DNA of 5,036 nt from an uncultured Eubacteriales bacterium (lineage in GTDB: Bacteria > Bacillota > Clostridia > Oscillospirales > Oscillospiraceae): the NCBI GenBank assembly GCA_900554855.1, contig USIZ01000125.1, positions 1 to 5,036 of the forward strand, read 5' to 3'. Of the stretch, positions 1 to 5,013 are shown one piece after another (the first letter of the stretch is position 1; each line of letters opens with the position of its first letter). The notes under the pieces were generated by a model. The model was not told the DNA's origin. It did no database searches and saw nothing but the letters and a program-made list of their open reading frames with translations. Both the position numbers and the translations under genes were made by a program.

Positions 1-6
1 CTGTGA

Positions 7-270
7 CTGGGCGCCATCATCGGCAAGGGAGAGATGAGCGCCGAAGTCGCCGAGGCTCTCATCCGCAACAAAGCCTGCTTTTTCGCCGCTGTGGGCGGTG
101 CGGGAGCGCTGATCGCCAAGTGCATTCAGAAGGCGGAGGTCATCGCCTTTGACGATCTGGGCTGCGAGTCCATCAAGCGTATGACCATCTCTGAGCTGCC
201 GCTGACAGTGGCGCTGGACTGCCACGGAGGCAATCTTTACCGCACAGGCCGGCTGGAGTATGAGCGTTGA
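7..270 (+). CDS. Class I (Fe-S) fumarate hydratase / tartrate dehydratase beta subunit, C-terminal part
   Basis: This is the C-terminal ~87 residues of the beta subunit (FumA C-terminal domain / TtdB-like) of an oxygen-sensitive 4Fe-4S hydro-lyase. In this family the separate alpha subunit carries the cluster and the beta subunit supplies the swivelling domain of a cytoplasmic enzyme that hydrates fumarate or dehydrates tartrate. Visible family marks in order are LGAIIGKGEMS, then FFAAVGGAGALIAK, then AEVIAFDDLGCESIKRM, then an LPLTVALDCHGGNLY ending. The reading frame is good back to base 7, well before the ATG at 34, and the IGKG motif lies upstream of that ATG, so 34 is not a real start. 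The gene continues off the left edge, but an in-frame TGA occupies 4-6 where a glycine codon (GGA) would be expected. The alpha subunit is presumably further left. Fumarase versus tartrate dehydratase cannot be decided from this fragment. Confidence 0.87.
   Translation: MGAIIGKGEMSAEVAEALIRNKACFFAAVGGAGALIAKCIQKAEVIAFDDLGCESIKRMTISELPLTVALDCHGGNLYRTGRLEYER
255..258 (+). promoter_or_regulatory. Ribosome binding site for the TTG-started membrane protein
   Basis: GGAG lies eight bases before the TTG at 267, a normal spacing. It is only one base from the ATG at 260, which opens a different and unconvincing frame. This supports TTG 267 as the start of the small membrane protein. The site is inside the end of the hydro-lyase gene. 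Confidence 0.5.
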
Positions 271-563
271 CGGCTCTCTGGGCCGGGCTTCTGATCCTGA
301 TCGCGCTGGCCGTCCCGCCGTTATTCATTGGCTGGGCCATCGGTCAGAGCAAAGCAGACGACAGAACGAGAAAAGTCTGCAAGTCAGTGGGACAGGGATT
401 TCTGATCTGCACGCTGGGCGTATTCCTGCTTGGCCTGAGCGTGGTGCTGTGCGGTGCCGGAGCACTCTCCGCTTCCCTGCTGCGGCGCATCGTACTCATT
501 CTGCCCGTTCTGCTGGCTGTGGTGATCCTGTTCACCAGGAGCCGCACGAAACACCGGAAATAA
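267..563 (+). CDS. Small three-helix membrane protein of unknown function
   Basis: This is a 98-residue protein that I do not recognise. It is mostly hydrophobic, with three likely transmembrane segments at about residues 3-26, 43-66 and 74-90. A charged loop (KADDRTRK, about 29-36) joins the first two, and the tail RSRTKHRK is strongly basic. By the positive-inside rule the loop and tail would be cytoplasmic and the N-terminus outside. No cysteine or histidine pattern suggests an enzyme. The proposed start is TTG 267, which overlaps the TGA of the hydro-lyase gene (268-270) in the sequence TTGA, with GGAG at 255-258. Translation is therefore probably coupled to the upstream gene. The stop is at 561-563, directly followed by a strong terminator, so this is the last gene of the plus-strand unit. 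A role linked to the hydro-lyase cannot be claimed from position alone. Confidence 0.68.
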   Translation: MTALWAGLLILIALAVPPLFIGWAIGQSKADDRTRKVCKSVGQGFLICTLGVFLLGLSVVLCGAGALSASLLRRIVLILPVLLAVVILFTRSRTKHRK

Positions 564-600
564 AAAAACGCTGTCGTTTTATGGAACGACAGCGTTTTTT
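563..600. terminator. Bidirectional intrinsic terminator between convergent units
   Basis: A perfect 16-base inverted repeat has arms at 563-578 and 585-600 and a six-base loop. The core is CGCTGTCGTT/AACGACAGCG. It is flanked by six A on the left and six T on the right, so on either strand the RNA forms a stable hairpin followed by a U tract. It starts at the last base of the plus-strand membrane protein stop codon and lies eight bases beyond the stop of the minus-strand peptidase, so it serves both. Confidence 0.95.
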
Positions 601-608
601 GTTATAGC

Positions 609-1676
609 TTACAGCTTGATGAGCTCCTTGGGAGAATTGGTGATGTCGATGCAGCCATCCTCAGTCAGGAACACAACATCCTCAATACGGACACCAAAGC
701 GGCCGGGTAGATAGATACCGGGCTCGGCAGAGACGGTGCAGTGCAGCGGCATGGGCTCTTTATTCGAGGCGCGGGCACCCGGATCCTCGTGGATCTCAAG
801 CCCCAGCGAGTGGCCGAAGCCATGACCGAAATACTCGCCATAGCCTGCGGCACGGATCACATCGTGGGCTGCGTTGTGGATGTCACAGCCGGGGACTCCC
901 GCCTTGGCAATGGCGATGCCCGCCTTCTGGGCGGCCAGAACGGTGTTGTAGACCTTCTCCATCTCTTCGGTGGGTTCGCCCACGCAGACGGTGCGGGTCA
1001 TATCGGAGCAGTAGCCCTCGTACATGCAGCCGAAGTCCATAGTGACAAACTCCCCCGTCTGGATCTTACGCTCAGTGGGGATGGCATGGGGCATACTGCC
1101 GTTGGGGCCGGAAGCCACAATGGGATCAAAGGAGTTCTTGCGGGCGCCGAAGGACATCATCAGGTAGGTCAGCCGGGCGGCGATCTCTTGCTCAGTGACA
1201 CCAGGCTTGATAAAGTTCAGGATCTCAGTAAATGCCTTGTCCGTGCACTCCTGCGCACGGCGCATATAGCCCAGTTCCTCCTCATCCTTCCGGGCACGCA
1301 GATCAGTGAGCAGCTTCTGGGCGGGAACCAGCTCCACGTCACCGGGCAGGGCGGCGCGGATGCGTCCAAACTCAGCCACGCTCATATAGCCATCTTCGAT
1401 GCCCAGCGCCTTGATGCCGTCGGCCTGAACGTGCTCCACGGTGAGTTCCAGATGACTCTTGCCTGCATTGATGCTGGTCAGCTCCACACCCTCGATGGCA
1501 GCAGCCGCCTCGATATAGCGGCTGTCGGTGGAGTAATAGTTTTTATTGGGCGTGATGAGCACATAGCCCTCGCCGTGGAAACCGGTAGCATAGTATTCGC
1601 CGGGCTCGCTGGTGACGAGCAGCGCGTCCAGCTGATAGTCGGCCAGTTTGGCCGCGATCTGTTTCAGATGATTCAT
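609..1676 (-). CDS. M24 family Xaa-Pro aminopeptidase/dipeptidase
   Basis: This is a 355-residue cytoplasmic metallopeptidase of the M24B group (PepP/PepQ/YqhT type), which releases residues or dipeptides next to proline. The N-terminal creatinase-like domain spans about 1-125. The pita-bread catalytic domain spans about 135-350. All five metal ligands of the dinuclear site are visible: D214 (TMDFG), D225 (CSDMTRT), H289 (GHGFGHSLG), E318 (SAEPGIY) and E332 (VRIEDVV). The conserved histidines H197 (MPHAIPT) and H296 (EIHEDP) are also present. The length is normal for the short bacterial Xaa-Pro peptidases, and the protein looks intact and active. The ATG at 1676-1674 overlaps the upstream TGA as ATGA, and AGGAGG sits ten bases upstream. 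It is the last gene of the operon and ends at the shared hairpin. In many Bacillota this gene precedes efp; here no efp follows. PepP versus PepQ specificity is not resolvable from sequence alone. Confidence 0.95.
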   Translation of the reverse strand: MNHLKQIAAKLADYQLDALLVTSEPGEYYATGFHGEGYVLITPNKNYYSTDSRYIEAAAAIEGVELTSINAGKSHLELTVEHVQADGIKALGIEDGYMSVAEFGRIRAALPGDVELVPAQKLLTDLRARKDEEELGYMRRAQECTDKAFTEILNFIKPGVTEQEIAARLTYLMMSFGARKNSFDPIVASGPNGSMPHAIPTERKIQTGEFVTMDFGCMYEGYCSDMTRTVCVGEPTEEMEKVYNTVLAAQKAGIAIAKAGVPGCDIHNAAHDVIRAAGYGEYFGHGFGHSLGLEIHEDPGARASNKEPMPLHCTVSAEPGIYLPGRFGVRIEDVVFLTEDGCIDITNSPKELIKL

Positions 1677-2536
1677 GATTCTTTCTCCTCCTGTAAATAC
1701 TGTTCTTTCATCGTCAGAGCGTCCTCGCTCTGGGTACCTGCGGATTCACAAATAAAGGTAGGGCTCCAGTCCCGGCGGGCCACCTCCGCCGCCAGCGGGG
1801 CAAACTCCGGCCCCCAACCCTCGTCAGAGAAGCATAGATGGCGCAGTTCCCCACCCTTGGGCGTAAATTCAATGTGAGAGAAGTGGCTGTGAAAGCGGCT
1901 GGCCCGCTCCTCTCCCAACACCTCGACCATCCGGTCGAGCATCCGGCGCATTTCCTCCGGCCCGTCCAACACGCCCAGTGAGCGAGCATAGAGATGACCG
2001 AAATCAATGCAGGGCACAAGACGTTCATCCAGCGTACACAGCTCCAGCACCTCGTCCAGATCGCCCAGCTGGTTGATCTTGCCCATAGTCTCCGGGCAGA
2101 GGGCGATATGGCCGAAGCCCGCATCGTCACAGGCGCGCAGGACTTCTCCAAGAGAATAACGGGCAATATCCAATGCCTCCCGGCGGGTGCGCTTCATCAG
2201 CGCACCGGTGTGAACGATGACCCGTCCGGCACCCAGCCAGTCTGCCGCCCGACAGGCGGCAGTGATATAGCCGATGGTCTTTTTCAGGCTGTCCGGATCC
2301 GGATTGGCCAGATTGATAAAATAAGGGGCGTGAAGCGACATAACGATGCCCGCGGCGGCAGCATTGGCTCCGATCTGGCGGGCAGTCTCCTCTCCCACAT
2401 GGACGCCCTTGCCGCACTGGTACTCATAGGCGTCCAGCCCAATGGAGCGAAGCCACGCCGGAGCCTTGGCCGAGGATTTGCTGACCGTTTTGGTATAGGT
2501 CTCCGAATTGCCGGCCACGCCGAAGATCGCGCTCAT
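1673..2536 (-). CDS. Endonuclease IV-like (AP endonuclease family 2) TIM-barrel protein
   Basis: This is a 287-residue TIM-barrel protein of the endonuclease IV / xylose isomerase-like superfamily. Family members cleave DNA 5' to abasic sites with a three-zinc centre, but the superfamily also holds sugar isomerases. Numbering from the ATG at 2536, likely metal ligands are H69 (SLHAPY), H109 (IVHTGAL), E149 (CPETMGK), D178 and H181 (CIDFGHLYA), H218 (HSHFSH), H233 and E264 (FICESAG). Their order and spacing match E. coli Nfo well. However, the Asp of Nfo's final Asp-x-His pair appears to be leucine here (LRH at 231-233), so one zinc may be held differently. The start is ATG 2536, not the GTG at 2542: AAGGAGG (2544-2550) is seven bases from the ATG but one from the GTG, and the ATG overlaps the yqeG stop as ATGA. 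The end overlaps the peptidase start in the same way. The fold and metal site are convincing; DNA repair activity is inferred. Confidence 0.85.
   Translation of the reverse strand: MSAIFGVAGNSETYTKTVSKSSAKAPAWLRSIGLDAYEYQCGKGVHVGEETARQIGANAAAAGIVMSLHAPYFINLANPDPDSLKKTIGYITAACRAADWLGAGRVIVHTGALMKRTRREALDIARYSLGEVLRACDDAGFGHIALCPETMGKINQLGDLDEVLELCTLDERLVPCIDFGHLYARSLGVLDGPEEMRRMLDRMVEVLGEERASRFHSHFSHIEFTPKGGELRHLCFSDEGWGPEFAPLAAEVARRDWSPTFICESAGTQSEDALTMKEQYLQEEKES
1687..1692 (-). promoter_or_regulatory. Ribosome binding site of the M24 peptidase
   Basis: AGGAGG on the minus strand lies ten bases before the ATG at 1676. It lies inside the last codons of the upstream endonuclease IV-like gene, where it encodes part of the QEEK tail. 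With the ATGA overlap it fits reinitiation or coupled translation. Confidence 0.8.
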
Positions 2537-3039
2537 CTCCACCCCTCCTTATCCCGGCAAAGAAGCCGGAACGGGGTCTCAACGCCGTAGCGAATGGCGC
2601 GAAAGACATTATCGATGGCTAGCGGGTGCACAAGGATGCTGTATACCCCCGAACGGTTGCCGCCCAGAATATCGGTGAAGATCTGGTCACCCACGATAGC
2701 GCACTCCCCCGCAGGTGCGCCGCAAAGGGCCATGGCCTTCTGAAAGCCGGAGCGCTTTGGCTTACCTGCGTGTTTCAGATATGGAATGTCCAGCGCCTTG
2801 CAGAACACGTCCGCCCGGGTAGCCTTACGGCTGTTGGAGAGCACAAACAGCCGGATGCCGTGCGCCTCCACATTCTGTACCCATGCGCGCAGCTCCTCCG
2901 AGGGGGCATGCTCTGAGTAGCGGGCCAGCGTATTGTCCAGATCCGCAAAAAGCACCCGGATTCCCCGGGCGTGAAGCGCATCCAGATCCAAGGCATAAAT
3001 ACTGCGGCACAATCTTTTGGGTACCAACGAAAATGGCAT
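2533..3039 (-). CDS. yqeG: YqeG-family HAD-IIIA phosphatase
   Basis: This is a 168-residue member of the HAD superfamily subclass IIIA, matching the YqeG group of Bacillota in size and layout. Numbering from ATG 3039, motif I is FADLDNTL with nucleophile D33 and acid/base D35. Motif II is LSNS (68-70). The motif III lysine is K93 in AGKPKRSGF. Motif IV is GDQIFTD, with D118 and D123 as probable magnesium ligands. The catalytic set is complete, so a phosphohydrolase is expected; the natural substrate of YqeG proteins is not established to my knowledge. I chose ATG 3039 because CGGAGG is nine bases upstream, and because the resulting N-terminus (MPFSLVPKRL) is about as long as in known YqeG proteins. 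A TTG at 3096 and an ATG at 3084 are in frame but have no binding site. It is the first gene of the operon, and its TGA overlaps the next ATG by four bases. Confidence 0.92.
   Translation of the reverse strand: MPFSLVPKRLCRSIYALDLDALHARGIRVLFADLDNTLARYSEHAPSEELRAWVQNVEAHGIRLFVLSNSRKATRADVFCKALDIPYLKHAGKPKRSGFQKAMALCGAPAGECAIVGDQIFTDILGGNRSGVYSILVHPLAIDNVFRAIRYGVETPFRLLCRDKEGWR
2544..2550 (-). promoter_or_regulatory. Ribosome binding site deciding the start of the endonuclease IV-like gene
   Basis: AAGGAGG on the minus strand is seven bases upstream of ATG 2536 and only one base upstream of GTG 2542. This rules for the ATG and shortens the protein by two residues relative to the longest frame. 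It lies inside the 3' end of the yqeG-like gene. Confidence 0.85.
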
Positions 3040-3048
3040 ACGGTGAAA

Positions 3049-3054
3049 CCTCCG
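3049..3054 (-). promoter_or_regulatory. Ribosome binding site deciding the yqeG start
   Basis: CGGAGG on the minus strand is nine bases before ATG 3039. The upstream in-frame ATG (3084) and TTG (3096) lack any purine-rich site at the proper distance. This sets the protein at 168 residues instead of 187. Confidence 0.8.
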
Positions 3055-3108
3055 GGCCGGTTCTGCCCGGCCAAACTCATTCATAGGCTGAATCAATCAG
3101 TCCATGCT

Positions 3109-3137
3109 ATTATACAGGAAAACCGTCAATGGAGCAA
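3109..3137 (-). promoter_or_regulatory. Candidate sigma-A promoter of the yqeG operon
   Basis: On the minus strand a perfect TATAAT (3109-3114) is preceded, after 17 bases, by TTGCTC (3132-3137), which keeps only the TTG of the -35 consensus. Transcription would start near 3102, giving a leader of about 60 bases before yqeG. The -35 element overlaps the ribosome binding region of the divergent plus-strand gene. The -10 box is convincing but the -35 is weak. Confidence 0.45.
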
Positions 3138-3142
3138 GGGGG
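3136..3142 (+). promoter_or_regulatory. Ribosome binding site of the unknown 250-residue protein
   Basis: AAGGGGG can pair along its length with the anti-Shine-Dalgarno if one G-U pair is allowed. It is six bases from ATG 3149 and three from ATG 3146, favouring the second ATG by a small margin. A GGAG at 3131-3134 is an alternative for ATG 3146. Confidence 0.5.
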
Positions 3143-3148
3143 CGCATG

Positions 3149-3901
3149 ATGGCGAACATCAGGCAAAAACTCATTCTGGCCGCATCACCGGCACAGGAGG
3201 CGGAGTGCACCGCCCAGCCAGACAGTGAGCTGGCCCACATGGCCTATGCTGTCAGCCCCGAGCTGCGGCTCATGCGGCTGAGTGGCAATCCCCCAGGACG
3301 GGGCGGACTCCTGTACTTTGCATTGGAGCAGCCGCCCAGCGGAGCCGCAGATCCGTTTCTCAACCAGCTCCGACGCGAGTGCGCCGCACAGCGCTACCGG
3401 GGCGTCATTGCCGACCTGCCGCCAAGGGGGTGCGGTCAATTTGCACAGGCGCTGGATCGGGCGCTGACCGCGCAGCGGCTGGCACTTTACCTCCCGGAAC
3501 CCTACGCCCAGACGGCTCCTCATGCCCGGATACTCGTTTCCACGGCAGTTTCCGGCGGCACATTAAAAGATCGGCTGGAATCGGCAGTGCGGCGCTACGG
3601 TGCCAACCGTACAGTGGCTGCGCTGGAGCGCCGGGCGGAGGACTTCCCCATTCCCGCCCGCACCGGCTGCGGCACGCCGCTGACGCCGGAGGCACTGAAC
3701 AGCCTAAAGCAGAGCATCCGGGCCAGTGTATACTACTCCCCGGAGCTGTGCGCCCGGTACTTTACCTATCTGCGAGGACAGCGCCCACACTTTGTACTGT
3801 TTGATGACAGCGAGACCATGCGGGCCAAGCGAAAGACCGCCCAGGAGGCCGGTATTTCGGAGTGCCTGGCGGCATGGACGGAGCTGCGGCCGCCAAAGTA
3901 G
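3149..3901 (+). CDS. Conserved-looking protein of unknown function, possibly a degenerate GH18-like barrel
   Basis: This is a 250-residue soluble protein with no signal peptide or membrane helix, and I cannot name it. The C-terminal stretch 204-245 (YFTYLRGQRPHFVLFDD, then a helix of SETMRAKRKTAQEAG, then ISECLAAWTEL) resembles the closing strand-helix-strand of GH18-type barrels such as spore cortex hydrolases. There a tyrosine-rich strand is followed by a 'FEDARSI..K' helix and a final 'YW' strand. The segment RYRGVIADLPPRG (82-94) sits where a GH18 protein would show DGxxxDxE, but the catalytic acids are missing, so it would be a non-catalytic relative or a different barrel. This is inference from pattern only. 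Two adjacent ATGs (3146, 3149) are possible. AAGGGGG (3136-3142) is six bases from the second, which I prefer. It is divergent from yqeG and convergent with rpsU, so probably a single-gene transcript. Confidence 0.75.
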   Translation: MANIRQKLILAASPAQEAECTAQPDSELAHMAYAVSPELRLMRLSGNPPGRGGLLYFALEQPPSGAADPFLNQLRRECAAQRYRGVIADLPPRGCGQFAQALDRALTAQRLALYLPEPYAQTAPHARILVSTAVSGGTLKDRLESAVRRYGANRTVAALERRAEDFPIPARTGCGTPLTPEALNSLKQSIRASVYYSPELCARYFTYLRGQRPHFVLFDDSETMRAKRKTAQEAGISECLAAWTELRPPK

Positions 3902-3968
3902 GGTTCGCCGTGTGCGCGGCAGATCCATTCGTCCGCGCATCTGAAAGGCGGACGTGCCGGGAAATAAA

Positions 3969-3998
3969 AAAGAGCTGTTGCAAAAGCAACAGCTCTTT
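3969..3998. terminator. Intrinsic terminator of rpsU, shared with the convergent gene
   Basis: A 13-bp perfect stem has arms at 3969-3981 and 3986-3998 (AAAGAGCTGTTGC / GCAACAGCTCTTT) and an AAAA loop on the plus strand. On the minus strand it is followed by six U (from 3971-3966), which makes a strong terminator ten bases beyond the rpsU stop. On the plus strand the following tract is TTTCTCCTT, weaker but probably usable for the unknown gene ending at 3901. Confidence 0.9.
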
Positions 3999-4008
3999 CT
4001 CCTTGCAA

Positions 4009-4191
4009 TTAGTAGAACTTCTTGCGGTTCTTGCGGGCAGCCTCAGACTTCTTGCGACGCTTGACACTGGGGCTCTCGTAGTGCTCGCGACGGCGCACTT
4101 CAGCCAGAACACCGGACTTGGCGCAGCTGCGCTTGAAGCGCTTCAGGGCGCTGTCCAGAGACTCATTTTCTCTAACGCGGACTTCAGACAT
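4009..4191 (-). CDS. rpsU: 30S ribosomal protein bS21
   Basis: This is a 60-residue, highly basic protein matching bS21 in full length. The N-terminus MSEVRVRENESLDSALKRFKR is the conserved family signature. It is followed by the helix AKSGVLAEVRRREHYESPS and a basic tail (VKRRKKSEAARKNRKK). bS21 sits on the platform of the small subunit near the anti-Shine-Dalgarno and helps translation initiation. The ATG at 4191 has a doubled purine-rich binding site (4199-4208). The gene has its own consensus promoter and its own terminator, so it is transcribed alone. In many Bacillota rpsU is followed by a yqeY-like gene, which is absent here. Confidence 0.97.
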   Translation of the reverse strand: MSEVRVRENESLDSALKRFKRSCAKSGVLAEVRRREHYESPSVKRRKKSEAARKNRKKFY

Positions 4192-4198
4192 CTAATTT

Positions 4199-4208
4199 CC
4201 CTCCCTCC
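4199..4208 (-). promoter_or_regulatory. Doubled Shine-Dalgarno of rpsU
   Basis: The minus strand reads GGAGGGAGGG, ending seven bases before the rpsU ATG. It offers two overlapping registers for the anti-Shine-Dalgarno: GGAGG at 12 bases and GAGGG at 7 bases from the start. A high initiation rate is plausible. Confidence 0.7.
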
Positions 4209-4211
4209 GAA

Positions 4212-4242
4212 ATGCCCAGGGAGATATGTGACAACAGGGCAT
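4212..4242 (-). other. Possible hairpin in the rpsU leader
   Basis: ATGCCC and GGGCAT form an exact six-base inverted repeat (4237-4242 with 4212-4217 on the minus strand) around a 19-base loop. It ends just four bases upstream of the Shine-Dalgarno. It lies wholly within the predicted leader RNA. The stem is short and the loop long, so it may be chance. Confidence 0.3.
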
Positions 4243-4272
4243 GAACAGCCAAATTCTTAGCTTTACCTTGTT

Positions 4273-4301
4273 ATTCTACGCTGTAAAAGCCGTTCTGTCA
4301 A
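4273..4301 (-). promoter_or_regulatory. Sigma-A promoter of rpsU
   Basis: On the minus strand a perfect -35 TTGACA (4296-4301) and a -10 TAGAAT (4273-4278, five of six bases) are separated by exactly 17 bases. The start point would be near 4266, giving a leader of about 75 bases. This is the strongest promoter in the window, as expected for a ribosomal protein gene. Confidence 0.85.
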
Positions 4302-4321
4302 GAGTAACTTTTACTTTTCCC

Positions 4322-4351
4322 GAGTTTGAGCATAAATTTATCGCAAAACTC
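4322..4351. repeat. Interrupted inverted repeat at the leuS 3' end
   Basis: GAGTTT (4322-4327) pairs with AAACTC (4346-4351). Between them is a ten-base perfect palindrome, ATAAATTTAT (4332-4341). The right arm overlaps the leuS stop codon. No U tract follows on the minus strand (it reads CGGGAAAAG), so it is not a standard intrinsic terminator. It could be a 3'-end stabilising structure or chance in AT-rich sequence. Confidence 0.3.
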
Positions 4352-5013
4352 AGGCTTTAGGCTTCAGAATCAGGTTGACCAGGCGATTCTTAACCAGAAT
4401 GACCTTGACGATGTCCATATTCTCCGTGTACTTGCTCAACTTGGCATCCGCCAGGACGGCATTCACCACGGCATCCTGCTCGGAGTCGGTGGGCACCTGG
4501 ATATTGCCGCGCATCTTGCCGCCGATCTGAACGGCCAGCTGAACAGCGGAGGCAACCGTCTTACTCTCGTCGTACTCCGGCCACTTCTGCTGGCAGACCA
4601 GGCCCTCGCCGCCGAGGTTCTGCCACATCTCCTCGCAGATATGGGGCGCCACAGGGGACAGCATCAGCACCAGTGCCTTCAGGTCGCCCTTGGTCAGCCC
4701 GTTGGCATAGAAACTGTTGACCAGCGCCATCAGGGTGGCGATGCCGGTATTGAACTTCATGGCCTCAATATCGTCGCTGACCTTCTTGATGGCCTTATGG
4801 ATCTCCGCAACATTGGCTTCGGAGTAGTCCATGCTGTCAGCGGCCATGTCCTGCAGGTTCCAGACGCGGTCGAGGAAGCGCTTGCATCCGGCCACGGCCT
4901 TGGGAGACCAGGCCGCTGCCTTGGCGAAGTCGCCGATGAACATGATATAGGTGCGCATGGTGTCGGCGCCGTACTGATTCACGATGTCGTTGGGGTTGAC
5001 CACGTTGCCGCGG
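4350..5013 (-). CDS. leuS: Leucyl-tRNA synthetase, C-terminal part (5' end cut by contig edge)
   Basis: About 220 residues remain of the class Ia synthetase that charges tRNA-Leu; a full bacterial LeuRS has roughly 800-870. The fragment opens with RGNVVNPNDIVNQYGADTMR, the sequence that directly follows the KMSKS signature. The anticodon-binding helical domain comes next (GCKRFLDRVWNL, then LSPVAPHICEEMW). The compact C-terminal domain that contacts the tRNA elbow follows (IGGKMRGNIQVP, then VKVILVKNRLVNLILK). The ending is intact, with a TGA at 4352-4350. The first genomic base on this strand is 5013. It would be the third base of the KMSKS serine codon; upstream of it everything is adapter. 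The open frame can be read further only because adapter sequence encodes CSSDL. The 158-base gap to rpsU carries the rpsU promoter, so the two genes are at least partly independent. Confidence 0.96.

Noticed and set aside
3..10. GTGACTGG, identical to the first eight bases of the reverse complement of the index adapter, suggesting adapter at the left end too.
   Set aside because: The match stops after eight bases, and the bases from 7 on (CTG GGC GCC) fit the conserved LGAI of the hydro-lyase, so at most a few edge bases could be foreign. Chance or a single base error is simpler.
260..607. An alternative plus-strand frame starting at ATG 260 and overlapping the small membrane protein.
   Set aside because: Its composition is arginine- and proline-rich with no structure, its Shine-Dalgarno would be one base from the ATG, and it runs through the terminator hairpin.
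741..1877. A 378-codon open frame on the plus strand, antisense to the peptidase and the end of the endonuclease IV-like gene.
   Set aside because: It is a shadow of GC-rich coding on the other strand: it crosses the boundary of two well-supported genes, has no family motifs, and cuts across the ATGA junction. All catalytic motifs lie on the minus strand.
2533..3096. The longer 187-residue form of the YqeG-like protein, starting at TTG 3096.
   Set aside because: No ribosome binding site at TTG 3096 or ATG 3084, while CGGAGG is well placed for ATG 3039, which also gives the usual family length.
3931..3953. A GTCCGC/GCGGAC inverted repeat after the unknown gene, considered as a terminator.
   Set aside because: Only six pairs with an 11-base loop and no following T tract; the strong hairpin at 3969-3998 explains termination.
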